Source: Allobosea sp. OK403
GTDB lineage: Bacteria; Pseudomonadota; Alphaproteobacteria; Rhizobiales; Beijerinckiaceae
Direction of reading: 5' to 3'
Assembly (NCBI RefSeq): GCF_900113835.1
Contig: NZ_FOQV01000003.1
Coordinates: forward strand, 124,001 to 188,000
Length of the DNA: 64,000 nucleotides
Part shown: positions 1-8,223 of the stretch, piece after piece
Layout of the letters: the number at the start of each line of letters is the position of its first letter
Numbering within the stretch: position 1 is the first letter of the stretch
Made by a program: the position numbers and the translations under genes
Notes under the pieces: model-generated
Told to the model about the DNA's origin: nothing
The model's database searches: none
Seen by the model: only the letters and a program-made list of their open reading frames with translations

Positions 1-328
1 CGGCGGCAATCTCCGCGCGCGCCGCGCCGGACAGGAGCGCGGCCCGCGCCAGGTCGCCCAGCTTCGGCAGGACGCCATTGGCGGCCAGGCGCTGCATCGC
101 GCCGAGCGGAGCGGCACAGGTCAGGTTCAGATGCAGCCCGAGATCCGCCCTGCCCGCTTGCGCCGCAAAGGCGCCGGCGAAGGACTTCCAATGCGGGCGG
201 TTGGTCATCGCGCCCGCCGCCGAGAGCTTGCCGGCTTCGAGCAAGGACAGGATCGAGCGGCTGACCCCCTCCGTCAGGGCGAAATCGTCGGCGCAGAGAA
301 TGAAGCCGGTCGTCATCTCGTCTGTCAT
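1..328 (-). CDS. ChbG/HpnK (YdjC) family deacetylase, N-terminal part only
   Basis: The gene runs off the left edge, so only about 109 residues are visible. The N-terminus has the metal-binding CADDFALTEGVS motif and, about 45 residues later, GLHLNLT, whose His is a second metal ligand in YdjC/ChbG/HpnK deacetylases. This family removes acetyl groups from N-acetylated sugars or hopanoid-linked sugars; the substrate here is unknown. Two in-frame ATGs exist (328 and 316), neither with a strong Shine-Dalgarno, and I use the longer. It is divergent from the polyprenyl-phosphate glycosyltransferase at 554. Such pairs occur in lipid-linked sugar modification loci, so a joint role is possible (inference). 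Confidence 0.85.
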   Translation of the reverse strand, partial: MTDEMTTGFILCADDFALTEGVSRSILSLLEAGKLSAAGAMTNRPHWKSFAGAFAAQAGRADLGLHLNLTCAAPLGAMQRLAANGVLPKLGDLARAALLSGAARAEIAA

Positions 329-553
329 CCCTGGTTCATCTGCGATCGGATAGTGGCCGCAGCGGCGAGCCGGCCCGGAATAATCGGGTCGCAGGCCGGC
401 AGGCCTCGCTCTCACCGCCCTTGTGAGCGCGCCAGCTTTACGGTTCTGTGCGGAAAGCGTCATCCCTCGTCGCGCAGCGAGCCGCAAGGCCTCGTCGCGC
501 AAGCCCTTGTCGAGCAAGCGCCTATCCAGATCTGCGCCTGAGAGGTTCTGTTC

Positions 554-1588
554 GTGTCCGAGACGTCGCCCATCCCTCCTTCGGAAACCCCGCGCGCCCG
601 GGCCGGCCGGCCGGAATTGTCAATCGTCGTGCCCGTCCATGACGAGGCTGACAATCTGCCGATCCTGGTCGAACGGCTCAAGACGGTGCTGGCGGGCGCG
701 GTCTCGTCCTGGGAGCTGGTCTGCGTCGATGACGGCAGCCGCGATGGCACGCTGTCCGTGCTGAAGCTGCTGAGTGCCAGCGATCCCCGGATCAGCGCCG
801 TCTCGTTCAGCCGCAATTTCGGCAAGGAGATCGCCATCGCGGCCGGGCTCGACCATGCCTCGGGCGATGCGGTCGTGATCATGGATGCCGATCTGCAGCA
901 TCCGCCGGAGACGATCCTGGTCTTCCTGGAGAAATGGCGCGGCGGCTTCCTGAACATCTACGGCCAGCGCGCCAGCCGGGCCGGCGAGGGCGCCCTCAAG
1001 CGCAATCTCGCCAGGGCGTTCTACAAGCTGTTTGCGAGCTTCGGCGAAACCGAACTGCCTGAAGGCGCCGGCGATTTTCGCCTGCTCGACCGCAAGGTGG
1101 TCGACGCGCTGCGTGCCCTGCCGGAACGGGCGCGCTTCTCCAAGGGGCTCTATGCCTGGGTCGGCTTCCCCTCAACCGGCGTGACCTTCGAGGTCGCCGA
1201 GCGCCAGCATGGCGAGACCAAGTTCCGCTTCGGCAAGCTGTTCAGCTTCGCCTTCGACGGATTGTCGTCCTTCTCGACCGTGCCCTTGAAGATCGCGACC
1301 TGGGCCGGCGTCGTGATCGCCGTCATCTCGACGCTTTCGGCCGCCTTCTTCCTGCTGCGCACGGTCTTCTTCGGCACCGACCTGCCCGGCTTCCCCTCGC
1401 TGATCGTCTCGATCATGTTCTTTTCCGGCATCCAGCTGATCTCGCTGGGCATGATCGGCGAATATGTCGGGCGCATCTTCGCCGAGGTGAAGCGCCGGCC
1501 GCTTTATCTGATCGGCGAGCGCGTCGGTTTCGACGCCCGCACCGTCGACCATCCGCGCGGCGATGCCCTGCCGCCCTTGATCCGGTAG
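554..1588 (+). CDS. Polyprenyl-phosphate glycosyltransferase, GT2 (DPM1/GtrB/ArnC type)
   Basis: Predicted 344 aa membrane-anchored family 2 glycosyltransferase that would move a sugar from a nucleotide donor to undecaprenyl phosphate on the cytoplasmic face. The GT-A domain begins with SIVVPVHDEADN (about residue 23), followed by DDGSRDGT (59-66) and the metal-binding DADLQ (111-115). Two C-terminal membrane segments lie near 245-270 and 282-305, as in GtrB/ArnC relatives. I chose the GTG at 554 because GAGAGG stands 8 nt upstream. Family membership is clear; the sugar transferred cannot be told from sequence. Confidence 0.93.
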   Translation: MSETSPIPPSETPRARAGRPELSIVVPVHDEADNLPILVERLKTVLAGAVSSWELVCVDDGSRDGTLSVLKLLSASDPRISAVSFSRNFGKEIAIAAGLDHASGDAVVIMDADLQHPPETILVFLEKWRGGFLNIYGQRASRAGEGALKRNLARAFYKLFASFGETELPEGAGDFRLLDRKVVDALRALPERARFSKGLYAWVGFPSTGVTFEVAERQHGETKFRFGKLFSFAFDGLSSFSTVPLKIATWAGVVIAVISTLSAAFFLLRTVFFGTDLPGFPSLIVSIMFFSGIQLISLGMIGEYVGRIFAEVKRRPLYLIGERVGFDARTVDHPRGDALPPLIR

Positions 1589-1616
1589 ACGGCGAAGCTG
1601 CATGGCCGCACTGGAC

Positions 1617-1656
1617 CATCCTTCGAGACGCCGCTATGCGGCTTCTCAGGATGAGG
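1617..1656. repeat. Palindromic repeat, family F
   Basis: Imperfect inverted repeat with arms CATCCTTCGAGACGCCGC and GCGGCTTCTCAGGATG between the glycosyltransferase and murJ. A closely matching copy lies at 22925-22965, and a half copy near 23134-23150. Confidence 0.75.
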
Positions 1657-1687
1657 GCTGAGGTTCCAGGCCGCCCCAAGGCACGCA

Positions 1688-3214
1688 ATGTTCAGAAAAA
1701 TCCTCTCCGTCGGCGGCTTCACGCTGCTCTCGCGCCTCTCGGGCTTCGTGCGCGACATCGTGCTGGCGGCCGTGCTCGGCGCCGGCCCGCTGATGGATGC
1801 GTTTTCGGTCGCGCTGCGCCTGCCCAACCATTTCCGCGCGATCTTCGGCGAAGGCGCCTTCAACCAGGCCTATATCCCCGCCTATGCCCGGATCAGGCAG
1901 CAGGCCGGAGAGGCCGCCGCCACGCTCTTCGCCGACCGGGTCTTCACCCTGAACCTGATCGTCCAGATCGTCCTGCTCGGGCTCGCCCTGCCCTTCATGC
2001 CCGAGGTCGTGCGCCTGCTCGCGCCCGGCTTCGCGCATGATCCGCAGCGCTTCGAACTCGCGGTTGCGCTGACGCGGATCACCTTTCCCTACCTGCTCTT
2101 CATCACGCTGGTGACGCTGCTCTCGGCCAATCTCAACGCCGTCGACAAATTCGCGGCGGCGGCGGCGGCGCCGATCCTGCTCAATCTCTGCCTGATCGCG
2201 GCGCTCGCCGTTGCGTTCCTGTTCCCCAATGCGGCCTATGCCGCCGCCTGGGGCGTGGTGGTCTCCGGCTTCCTGCAATGGCTCGTGCTGGCGCTCGCGG
2301 CGCGCCGGGCGAATGTCGCGACGGCCGTGGTGCGGCCGCGCGTCGATCTCGACGTCAAGGCCTTCCTGAAGGCGTTCGGGCCGGCCGTCATCGGCTCGGC
2401 CGGTGTCCAGATCGCGCTTTTCGCCGACACGATCATCGCCTCGCTGCTGCCGGCCGGCGCCTATTCCGCGCTCTACTACGCAGGCGGGCTCTACCAATTG
2501 CCGATCGGGGTCATCGCCATCGGCGTCGGAACGGTCCTGTTGCCGACGATGAGCCGCCTGCTCGCGGCAGGCGACGTCGCCGGCTCCGATAAGGCGCAGA
2601 ACCGGGCCGTCGCGCTGACGCTGATCGCGGCCGCCCCTTTCGCAGCCGCATTCCTTGCCGTTCCCGACCTGATCGTCTCAGCCCTGTTCGAGCGCGGGCG
2701 TTTCGACGCTGCCGCGAGCCAGGCGGCGGCGGCCGTACTCTTCGCCTACGCAATCGGGCTGCCGGCCATCGTGATGATCCGCACCCAGGTTTCGAGCTTC
2801 CAGGCGCGCGGCGACACGACGACGCCGATGCTGGTCTCGCTGGCGGCCATTGCCGCGAATGTCGCGCTGAAATTGCTGCTCTGGCGCGACTGGGGCGCGC
2901 CGGGCCTTGCGCTGGCGACCGCGGCGGGCGCCTGGATCAATGTCGGTGCGCTGTTCGTCCTGGGCGTGCAGCGTGGCTGGACACGGCCGGCGCGGGGGCT
3001 GTCGGGCTTTGCCGCCATCGTCGTGCTGGCGGCGGTTCTGGCTGGCCTGGCGGCGCGCTTTGCCGCCCCCTCCCTACTTGCTGCGACGGCGTGGTTTCCG
3101 CTGCAGCCCCGGCTCGCGGCGCTCGCCTGCGTCGGAGCCGTGGCCGCGGCGATCTATCTCGCGATCGCCGCGCTCGGGCTCAAGCTCAGCAGACTGGCGA
3201 GGCTACTGCGCTAG
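1688..3214 (+). CDS. murJ: Lipid II flippase MurJ
   Basis: Polytopic MATE/MVF-fold membrane protein of 508 aa that flips lipid II across the inner membrane during peptidoglycan synthesis. The N-terminus (MFRKILSVGGFTLLSRLSGF) and the following DAFSVALRLPNHFRAIFGEG stretch, including the lipid II-contacting Arg region, are typical, and about 14 hydrophobic segments follow. Length matches the family. AAGG lies 6-9 nt upstream of the ATG. It follows the GT2 gene in the same direction after 99 nt containing a family F palindrome, so it may have its own promoter. Confidence 0.96.
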   Translation: MFRKILSVGGFTLLSRLSGFVRDIVLAAVLGAGPLMDAFSVALRLPNHFRAIFGEGAFNQAYIPAYARIRQQAGEAAATLFADRVFTLNLIVQIVLLGLALPFMPEVVRLLAPGFAHDPQRFELAVALTRITFPYLLFITLVTLLSANLNAVDKFAAAAAAPILLNLCLIAALAVAFLFPNAAYAAAWGVVVSGFLQWLVLALAARRANVATAVVRPRVDLDVKAFLKAFGPAVIGSAGVQIALFADTIIASLLPAGAYSALYYAGGLYQLPIGVIAIGVGTVLLPTMSRLLAAGDVAGSDKAQNRAVALTLIAAAPFAAAFLAVPDLIVSALFERGRFDAAASQAAAAVLFAYAIGLPAIVMIRTQVSSFQARGDTTTPMLVSLAAIAANVALKLLLWRDWGAPGLALATAAGAWINVGALFVLGVQRGWTRPARGLSGFAAIVVLAAVLAGLAARFAAPSLLAATAWFPLQPRLAALACVGAVAAAIYLAIAALGLKLSRLARLLR

Positions 3215-3285
3215 CTTTGCCGGTTTCGCCTGGAAAGACCACCGTCGCCCTGGGCGACCGGAGGTCGTCCCGGTATCCGAAGCGC

Positions 3286-3368
3286 GTCATGGTCGGGCTC
3301 GACCCGACCACCTCGTAAACCAGAGCACTCTGGTCACAAGATTCTCGGGGCAAGCCCGAGAATGACGC
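3286..3368. repeat. Palindromic repeat, family G (gene-end hairpin)
   Basis: Composite palindrome between converging murJ and the class IV aminotransferase. An outer CGTCAT...ATGACG pair encloses GTCGGGCTCGACCCGAC and the perfect 9-bp hairpin ATTCTCGGG/CCCGAGAAT at 3341-3363. No second copy was seen in this window. It may serve as a gene-end structure for both genes. Confidence 0.6.
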
Positions 3369-3402
3369 CCTGGATCCCTGAGCAAGTCCGCAGGCGTCGG
3401 CT

Positions 3403-4269
3403 TCACGCCGCCTTTGTGTGGGCGAAGTCCATGTAGAGTTCGCGAGCGCGGCGGAACATCGGGCCGGGCTGCAGCGTCATGTTGTCGATGCGGGTGACCG
3501 GCATGCATTTGGAATAGTTGCCCGAGATGAATATCTCGTCGGCCTGCTCGAAGTCGCTATAGCGCAGGCTCATCTCCTCGACGGGGATGCCGTCCTGCCT
3601 GAGCAGGCCGATGACGCGCTGGCGGGTGATGCCGTTCAGGAAGGTGCCGTTGGGAGCCGGCGTCCTGACGACGCCGTCCTTGGCCAGGAAGATGTTCGAG
3701 GTTGCGGTCTCGGCGACGTTGCCCAGCATGTCGAGCACCAGAGCATTGTCGAAGCCGGCGGCCTTGGCAGCGCGCAGGATGCGGGCGTTGTTGGGATAGA
3801 GGCAGCCGGCCTTGGCGTCGGTCGGCATCGTCTCCATGGTCGGACGGCGGAACGCGCCTTGCGTCACCGAGAAGCCGTTGGTCGGCTGCGGCATCGGCGC
3901 CTCGAACAGGCAGAGGCAGAACTGCGTCGAATCCGGATCGGGCATGATGGTCGAGGGCCCGTCGGCCTCGCCCCAATACATCGGCTTGACGTAGAGCGCC
4001 GTGCCGGGGGCGAATTTCTTCACGCCTTCATGCGTCTTCTCGATGATGAAGTCCTGCGTCACCGTGGCCTTGAGGCCGAGCGCCACGGCCGAGCGGTTGA
4101 CGCGGGCGGCATGGGCGGCGAGATCGGGCGCGACGCCATCAAAATAGCGGCCGCCGTCGAAGACCGAAGAGGCCTGCCAGAGCGCATGGCTGCGTGGACC
4201 CACCAGGCCGGGGTTACCTTCGTGCCAGGCACCGTCGAACCAGCTCCACGTCTGAGAATACCATGCCAT
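3403..4269 (-). CDS. Class IV PLP aminotransferase (branched-chain aminotransferase-like)
   Basis: 288 aa fold-type IV PLP enzyme resembling IlvE. The PLP-lysine region (TDAKAGCLYPNNARILRAAK) is followed by VLDMLGNVAETATSNIFL and TFLNGITRQRVI, which bind cofactor phosphate in this family. It would exchange an amino group between 2-oxoglutarate/glutamate and a hydrophobic 2-oxo acid. GGAG sits 7 nt before the ATG. The AzlC-AzlD branched-chain amino acid exporter lies upstream on the same strand, which fits branched-chain substrates, but a repeat and about 230 nt separate them. D-amino-acid transaminase or aminodeoxychorismate lyase are less likely alternatives. Confidence 0.88.
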   Translation of the reverse strand: MAWYSQTWSWFDGAWHEGNPGLVGPRSHALWQASSVFDGGRYFDGVAPDLAAHAARVNRSAVALGLKATVTQDFIIEKTHEGVKKFAPGTALYVKPMYWGEADGPSTIMPDPDSTQFCLCLFEAPMPQPTNGFSVTQGAFRRPTMETMPTDAKAGCLYPNNARILRAAKAAGFDNALVLDMLGNVAETATSNIFLAKDGVVRTPAPNGTFLNGITRQRVIGLLRQDGIPVEEMSLRYSDFEQADEIFISGNYSKCMPVTRIDNMTLQPGPMFRRARELYMDFAHTKAA

Positions 4270-4398
4270 AGCGGCGCTCCAATTTGGTCAGTTTTACTGA
4301 CAGACACCGTCTGCCCAGAGATCGTCGGCGTCAACATGGCGCAGGCCGCCAAGCGATGACGGGATGTGATGGAAGCGATCGGAAGCGGTGATCGGTTA

Positions 4399-4501
4399 GA
4401 GCGTTTTCAAGCGAAGTGGATACCGGTTCGTGTGAAGAAAACGCGTTAAAAACAAAGATCTGGAGCAATTGAACGATCCGATCGGATCGGAAATTGCTCT
4501 A
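4399..4501 (+). repeat. Composite repeat, family B: conserved core plus distal hairpin
   Basis: A core with GAGCGTTTTCAAGCGAAGTG and GTGAAGAAAACGCGTT is followed by a hairpin with arms GAGCAATT/AATTGCTC around the inner palindrome ATCCGATCGGAT. The same core, in opposite orientation and with a different hairpin, is at 8070-8170. The 3' end touches the azlD stop codon. Confidence 0.75.
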
Positions 4502-4816
4502 GAAGCCGAGCGCGCGCGCCGCCGAGACCGTCGCCATGCCGACCGCCAAGGCCAGCAACTCGCTGCGCCGCAGCACCATGCTGCCGATCGCCGCGATGAG
4601 TGCGAGTGCGGCGGCGAACCCCAGCCGCTCGATCAGCGGCAGCACGGTCGCGACCACGATCGAGCCCGGCAGCGCCGCAAGCCCACACCGGACGCGCGGC
4701 GTCAGCGGAATGAAGCCCATCATGATCACGCCGGAGATGCGGCAGAGATAGGTCGCCAGCATCATGGCGAGGATGACGAAGGCCGCGCCCCATGGGCCGG
4801 GATCAGGCAGGGTCAT
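4499..4816 (-). CDS. azlD: AzlD-family branched-chain amino acid exporter small subunit
   Basis: 105 aa small membrane protein with about four hydrophobic segments and the family's ATYLCRISGV and IPLTPRVRCGLAALPGSI stretches. Together with AzlC it would form an exporter for branched-chain or related amino acids. A longer reading from 4846 adds ten unconvincing residues; the ATG at 4816 gives the usual N-terminus and overlaps the azlC stop by 14 nt, which implies translational coupling. Confidence 0.85.
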   Translation of the reverse strand: MTLPDPGPWGAAFVILAMMLATYLCRISGVIMMGFIPLTPRVRCGLAALPGSIVVATVLPLIERLGFAAALALIAAIGSMVLRRSELLALAVGMATVSAARALGF

Positions 4817-5534
4817 CGCTGAACGCCCCCGTGAGCGCGCCGGCAAGCGAGCCGACGATGATGAAAGCGTAGCCGTCGATCAGCTTCGCCGTGACCAAGG
4901 CCACAAGCCCTGCGACGACCCAGGGCACGGCCGCCCGCCTGCCGCGCCAGAGCGGCACGATCATCGCGGCGAAGAAGATCGGCATGACCAAATCGATGCC
5001 GTATTGGCGCGGATCGGCCACCAGCGCGCCGAGCAGATATCCCGGGATCGTCGTCGCAACCCAGACGACCCAGAGCATGACGCCGGCGCCGATGATCACG
5101 CCCAGATCACGCCCGCCCTCGCCATGATAGCGTGCGCCAACCAGCCAGCTCGCATCGGTGAAGAGGAAGAGATGGGCGGCGTTGAGCGCCTTGGGATAAG
5201 GCGCGAACCAGGGCTGCAGCGAAGCCCCCTGGAGCACCATGCGCGCATTCACCGTCGCGGTGACGACGGCAAGCCCCGCAATCGCCCCCCAGCTCCATTC
5301 CGGCCGCCACAGCTCCATCGCTACCAGCTGCGCCACGCCAGCATAGACCAGCGCGCTCATCAGCACGGTTTCCAGCAGGCTCAGCCCCTTGGCCGCGGCC
5401 GCCGCACCGAAGGCGACCGCGAAGACGACAATGCCCGGCAGCAGCACGGAAACCCTGCGAACGCCCAGGCGCACGCCCTGCATGGTGAGCAACGGGCGGG
5501 CAGACTCCGAGGTCGGTTCGGGCGAAGCGATCAT
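4803..5534 (-). CDS. azlC: AzlC-family branched-chain amino acid exporter large subunit
   Basis: 243 aa polytopic membrane protein. It has the AzlC-typical segments LPGIVVFAVAFGAAA, SALVYAGVAQLVAMEL, VNARMVLQGASL and FLFTDASWL. In known AzlCD pairs (Bacillus, Corynebacterium BrnFE) the complex exports leucine, isoleucine, valine or analogues. It overlaps azlD and is divergent from the phosphopantetheinyl transferase across a 419-nt repeat-filled gap. Confidence 0.93.
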   Translation of the reverse strand: MIASPEPTSESARPLLTMQGVRLGVRRVSVLLPGIVVFAVAFGAAAAAKGLSLLETVLMSALVYAGVAQLVAMELWRPEWSWGAIAGLAVVTATVNARMVLQGASLQPWFAPYPKALNAAHLFLFTDASWLVGARYHGEGGRDLGVIIGAGVMLWVVWVATTIPGYLLGALVADPRQYGIDLVMPIFFAAMIVPLWRGRRAAVPWVVAGLVALVTAKLIDGYAFIIVGSLAGALTGAFSDDPA

Positions 5535-5663
5535 GGCTCTTCAAGAGCGCTAACGCATCATACCGTCAACAGATGGCAGCACCGGCCGCGCATGAGGCCT
5601 GCGCAGGGCGGGACAAGAGCCGGTCCCGTGCCAGGTGCAAACCATCTTGGCTCGGAACCTCGG

Positions 5664-5813
5664 CGTCATTCCGGGGCTACGCGAAGCGTAGAGCCTGGAA
5701 CCCAGAACCGATGAAACTGGAAAGCAAGCGTCGTCATCGGCCCCGCCTATCTCGTCGTCACCTGCGGTTCTGGGTTCCGGGCTCGATCCTTCGGATCGCC
5801 CCGGAATGACGGC
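5664..5813. repeat. Large palindromic repeat, family C
   Basis: About 150 nt starting GCGTCATTCCGGGGC and ending GCCCCGGAATGACGGC, with inner arms GGAACCCAGAACCGATG and the matching GTTCTGGGTTCC. A second copy is at 26165-26314. The flanking sequence 5535-5663 holds no gene I can support. Confidence 0.8.
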
Positions 5814-5880
5814 GCGGTTCCAAATCAAGCCGTCACACTTTACAGCATCAGACCGAAGCCCGCATTCGGACCGATGCTGT

Positions 5881-5942
5881 AGAGCGTTGATCTGCATCGG
5901 CTCGCCCCGAAAACCGGTTCCCACTTTTCGGGCCGATGCTCT
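5881..5942. repeat. Palindromic repeat, family A (divergent copy)
   Basis: Inverted repeat with AGAGC/GCTCT ends and the central AACCGGTTCCCACTTTT shared by all family A copies (also 34978, 38743, 45219 and 49773). It ends 11 nt before the phosphopantetheinyl transferase start. Confidence 0.75.
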
Positions 5943-5953
5943 AGCCTTACGCC

Positions 5954-6559
5954 ATGCACTGGCTGACCTCTCCCATCGCCGCCCCTGCCCTGCCCGCGAC
6001 CTGGCTGATCGCGACCGGCGCGAGCCCGGCCAACCTCGCCGAGCGCTCGGCCTTGCGGCGCGAGACGGCGCGGACGATCATCGCTGCTCAGCTTAGCCTG
6101 CCGATCGAGGTCATCGCGATCGGGCATGACCAACGAGGCCGGCCCTTGCTGGCTCAGCCGGTCGCGACGGGACTGCATCTCTCGCTCGCGACGCGGGCGG
6201 GCTTCGTCGCGCTGGCGCTGGCGCAGGCTCCTGTCGGCGTCGATGTCGAGCGGGTCGAGCCCCTGGCCACGCCGCCGCTCGCGACCTTGCATCCGCTGGA
6301 GCGGGAGGCGCTGCTCGCCCTGCCCGAGCAGGCGCGGCCGCTGGCCTTCGCACAACTCTGGGCGGCCAAGGAGGCCTATGTGAAGGCGCTCGGAACAGGC
6401 TTTGCCCGCGCGCCGGAGAGTTTCGCAATCACGTTTGCTTCGCTGGAAACCTTCAGCGTCAGCGATCCCGAGCGATCGGCCCCGTGTCTGGGCACGAGCC
6501 GCATCATGAAAAACGGCGACCAGGGGAGCCTGGCCGCCGCGATCGTGGTGCTCGGCTGA
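5954..6559 (+). CDS. 4'-phosphopantetheinyl transferase (Sfp type)
   Basis: 201 aa enzyme that would transfer 4'-phosphopantetheine from CoA to a Ser on carrier proteins. The two hallmark motifs are present: GVDVE (95-99), with the Mg-binding Asp/Glu, and WAAKEAYVKALG (136-147). The size suits a two-half Sfp/EntD-type enzyme rather than the short AcpS. No polyketide, peptide synthetase or carrier protein gene is in the window, so its client is elsewhere. It converges with terC at an 8-nt gap. Confidence 0.93.
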   Translation: MHWLTSPIAAPALPATWLIATGASPANLAERSALRRETARTIIAAQLSLPIEVIAIGHDQRGRPLLAQPVATGLHLSLATRAGFVALALAQAPVGVDVERVEPLATPPLATLHPLEREALLALPEQARPLAFAQLWAAKEAYVKALGTGFARAPESFAITFASLETFSVSDPERSAPCLGTSRIMKNGDQGSLAAAIVVLG

Positions 6560-6567
6560 GCGAGATC

Positions 6568-7308
6568 TCAGCCTGGCTGGTCTGCCGGCTTCTTCTTCAG
6601 CACGTAGGCGACGAGGCAAACGAGCGCAGCGCCGATCGCTGAGGAGACGTAGTGGGGCATGGCGGCCGGACCGATTCCGAGCGCGCTGACATCTTTCGAC
6701 ACAGGGGTGACCCAGCTCGGCATATTGACCTGGAGCCATTGCAGCACCGCGATGTCGCCGATGATCATCTCCGCCGCGATCCAGCCGAGCAGGGCCGCAC
6801 CGAGCCAGACCAGGATCGGGAAGCGCTCGATGATCGAGGTCAGGAGCTGCGCGCCCATAATGATCAGCGGGATCGAGAGCAGCAGGCCGAAGATGAACAG
6901 CTCGGGATGTCCGCGCGAGGCCGCCGCGATCGCGATGACGTTGTCGAGGCTCATCACGGCGTCAGCGATCGCGATGGTGCGCACGGCCCGCCAGAGATTG
7001 TCGCTCGCCTCAATGTCGCTATGGGCTTCCTCCTCGCCCATGGCGAGCTTGATCGCGATCCAGAACAGCAGGACGCCGCCGACCACCTTCAGGAAGGGCA
7101 CGTTCAGCAGATAGCTGACCACCAGCGCGAAGACGATACGCAGGCCGACCGCGGCGCCGGCGCCGAGCCAGATGCCGATCTTGCGCCGGTTTTCCGGCAG
7201 CGAGCGGCAGGCAAGCGCGATGACGACCGCGTTGTCGCCGGAAAGAAGCAGGTCGATCCAGATAATCTGGAGCAACGACACCCAGAATTGGGATGATGAA
7301 AAGTCCAT
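6568..7308 (-). CDS. TerC family integral membrane protein (copy 1)
   Basis: 246 aa membrane protein of the TerC/YjbE group. The first helix contains the acidic LLLSGDNAVVIALACR and a later helix has VMSLDNVIAIAAASRGHPEL, the two Asp-containing metal-site segments of the family. Relatives are linked to Mn or Ca handling and to metalation of exported proteins. It lies 19 nt downstream of a second TerC gene of similar length and arrangement. Confidence 0.92.
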   Translation of the reverse strand: MDFSSSQFWVSLLQIIWIDLLLSGDNAVVIALACRSLPENRRKIGIWLGAGAAVGLRIVFALVVSYLLNVPFLKVVGGVLLFWIAIKLAMGEEEAHSDIEASDNLWRAVRTIAIADAVMSLDNVIAIAAASRGHPELFIFGLLLSIPLIIMGAQLLTSIIERFPILVWLGAALLGWIAAEMIIGDIAVLQWLQVNMPSWVTPVSKDVSALGIGPAAMPHYVSSAIGAALVCLVAYVLKKKPADQPG

Positions 7309-7327
7309 AGGTCGGTCAGTCCCTGTA

Positions 7328-8059
7328 TCAGAGGGCCGGATCTGGCCGGCGAGGTTTCAACCAGTAGCCAAGACCGAGGACGAGAAGCGCCCCCAGCAAA
7401 GCCGCCGGATATTCGAGACGGTGCAACGCATCCGCGCCGAAATGAGTGATGAGCCAGGGATCGCTGTCGAACATCTCGCCAGCGACCCAGCCGAGCAGCG
7501 CCGCCCCGGCCCAGACCAGGATCGGAAAGCGCGTCAGCAGGTTCGTGATCAAGGATGCTCCGAGCACGATCAGCGGGATCGAGATCACCAGCCCGGCGAT
7601 CAGGAGCGGAATCGAATCCTTGGCGACGGCGGCGATGGCCAACACGTTGTCGAGGCTCATGACGATGTCGGCGATCGCGACCGTCTGGACCGCCTTCCAG
7701 AGCTTGCTGCTGGCCGTGATCGAATCCTCGTCGCTCTCGCCATCCTCGATGATCAGCTTCACCGCGATCCAGATCAGCAGCAGCGCGCCAACGATATGCA
7801 GGAAGGGCGCGTTGAGCAGCGAGGCGATCAGCACCGTGAAGACGACGCGCAGAACCACGGCGACGCCCGCTCCGAGCGCAATCCCCTTGGTTCGCTGCGC
7901 GGGCGACAGTGCCCGGCAGGCGAGCGCGATCACTACCGCATTATCGCCGGAGAGGACGATGTTGAGCGCGATGATCTCGGCCAGCTTCCCCCAGATCAGA
8001 GGATCAACGAAGGAAAGCGAAGAGAGATCCATCAAGACAAGCCCTTCCAGAAACGGCAA
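7328..8059 (-). CDS. TerC family integral membrane protein (copy 2)
   Basis: 243 aa paralogue of the neighbouring TerC protein. It has NIVLSGDNAVVIALACRALS and IVMSLDNVLAIAAVAKDS in the same positions, and a Ser/Asp/Glu-rich loop before the fourth helix. The two genes probably form an operon arising by tandem duplication. No tellurite-resistance genes (terZABDE) accompany them, so a metal-homeostasis role is more likely than tellurite resistance (inference). Confidence 0.92.
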   Translation of the reverse strand: MPFLEGLVLMDLSSLSFVDPLIWGKLAEIIALNIVLSGDNAVVIALACRALSPAQRTKGIALGAGVAVVLRVVFTVLIASLLNAPFLHIVGALLLIWIAVKLIIEDGESDEDSITASSKLWKAVQTVAIADIVMSLDNVLAIAAVAKDSIPLLIAGLVISIPLIVLGASLITNLLTRFPILVWAGAALLGWVAGEMFDSDPWLITHFGADALHRLEYPAALLGALLVLGLGYWLKPRRPDPAL

Positions 8060-8069
8060 TTCGAGACTT

Positions 8070-8170
8070 GGAGCGGCTGAGCAACCCGGTCAGGGTCGCT
8101 CAGCCGCTCCAGTTCTTTGTTTCAACGCGTTTTCTTCAGGCGAACCGCAGTTCACGCCGCTCCAAAACGC
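8070..8170 (-). repeat. Composite repeat, family B: second copy
   Basis: Read on the minus strand, the core shares GAAGAAAACGCGTT and AACAAAGA with the copy at 4399 and ends in a 13-bp perfect hairpin GGAGCGGCTGAGC/GCTCAGCCGCTCC (8070-8082 with 8098-8110). It lies between the dehydrogenase and terC, where the hairpin could act as a weak gene-end structure. No T tract follows it. Confidence 0.75.
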
Positions 8171-8223
8171 TTCAGTCAATCCAGCAGCGCTTATCGCGCC
8201 TCGGGATCCGGCCTGCCGGGCCT

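Noticed and set aside
5954-6559. Phosphopantetheinyl transferase as a marker of a biosynthetic gene cluster
   Set aside because: No carrier-protein, polyketide or peptide synthetase gene occurs anywhere in the window.
6568-8059. Tellurite resistance locus
   Set aside because: Only TerC-type membrane proteins are present; the terZABDE genes are absent.
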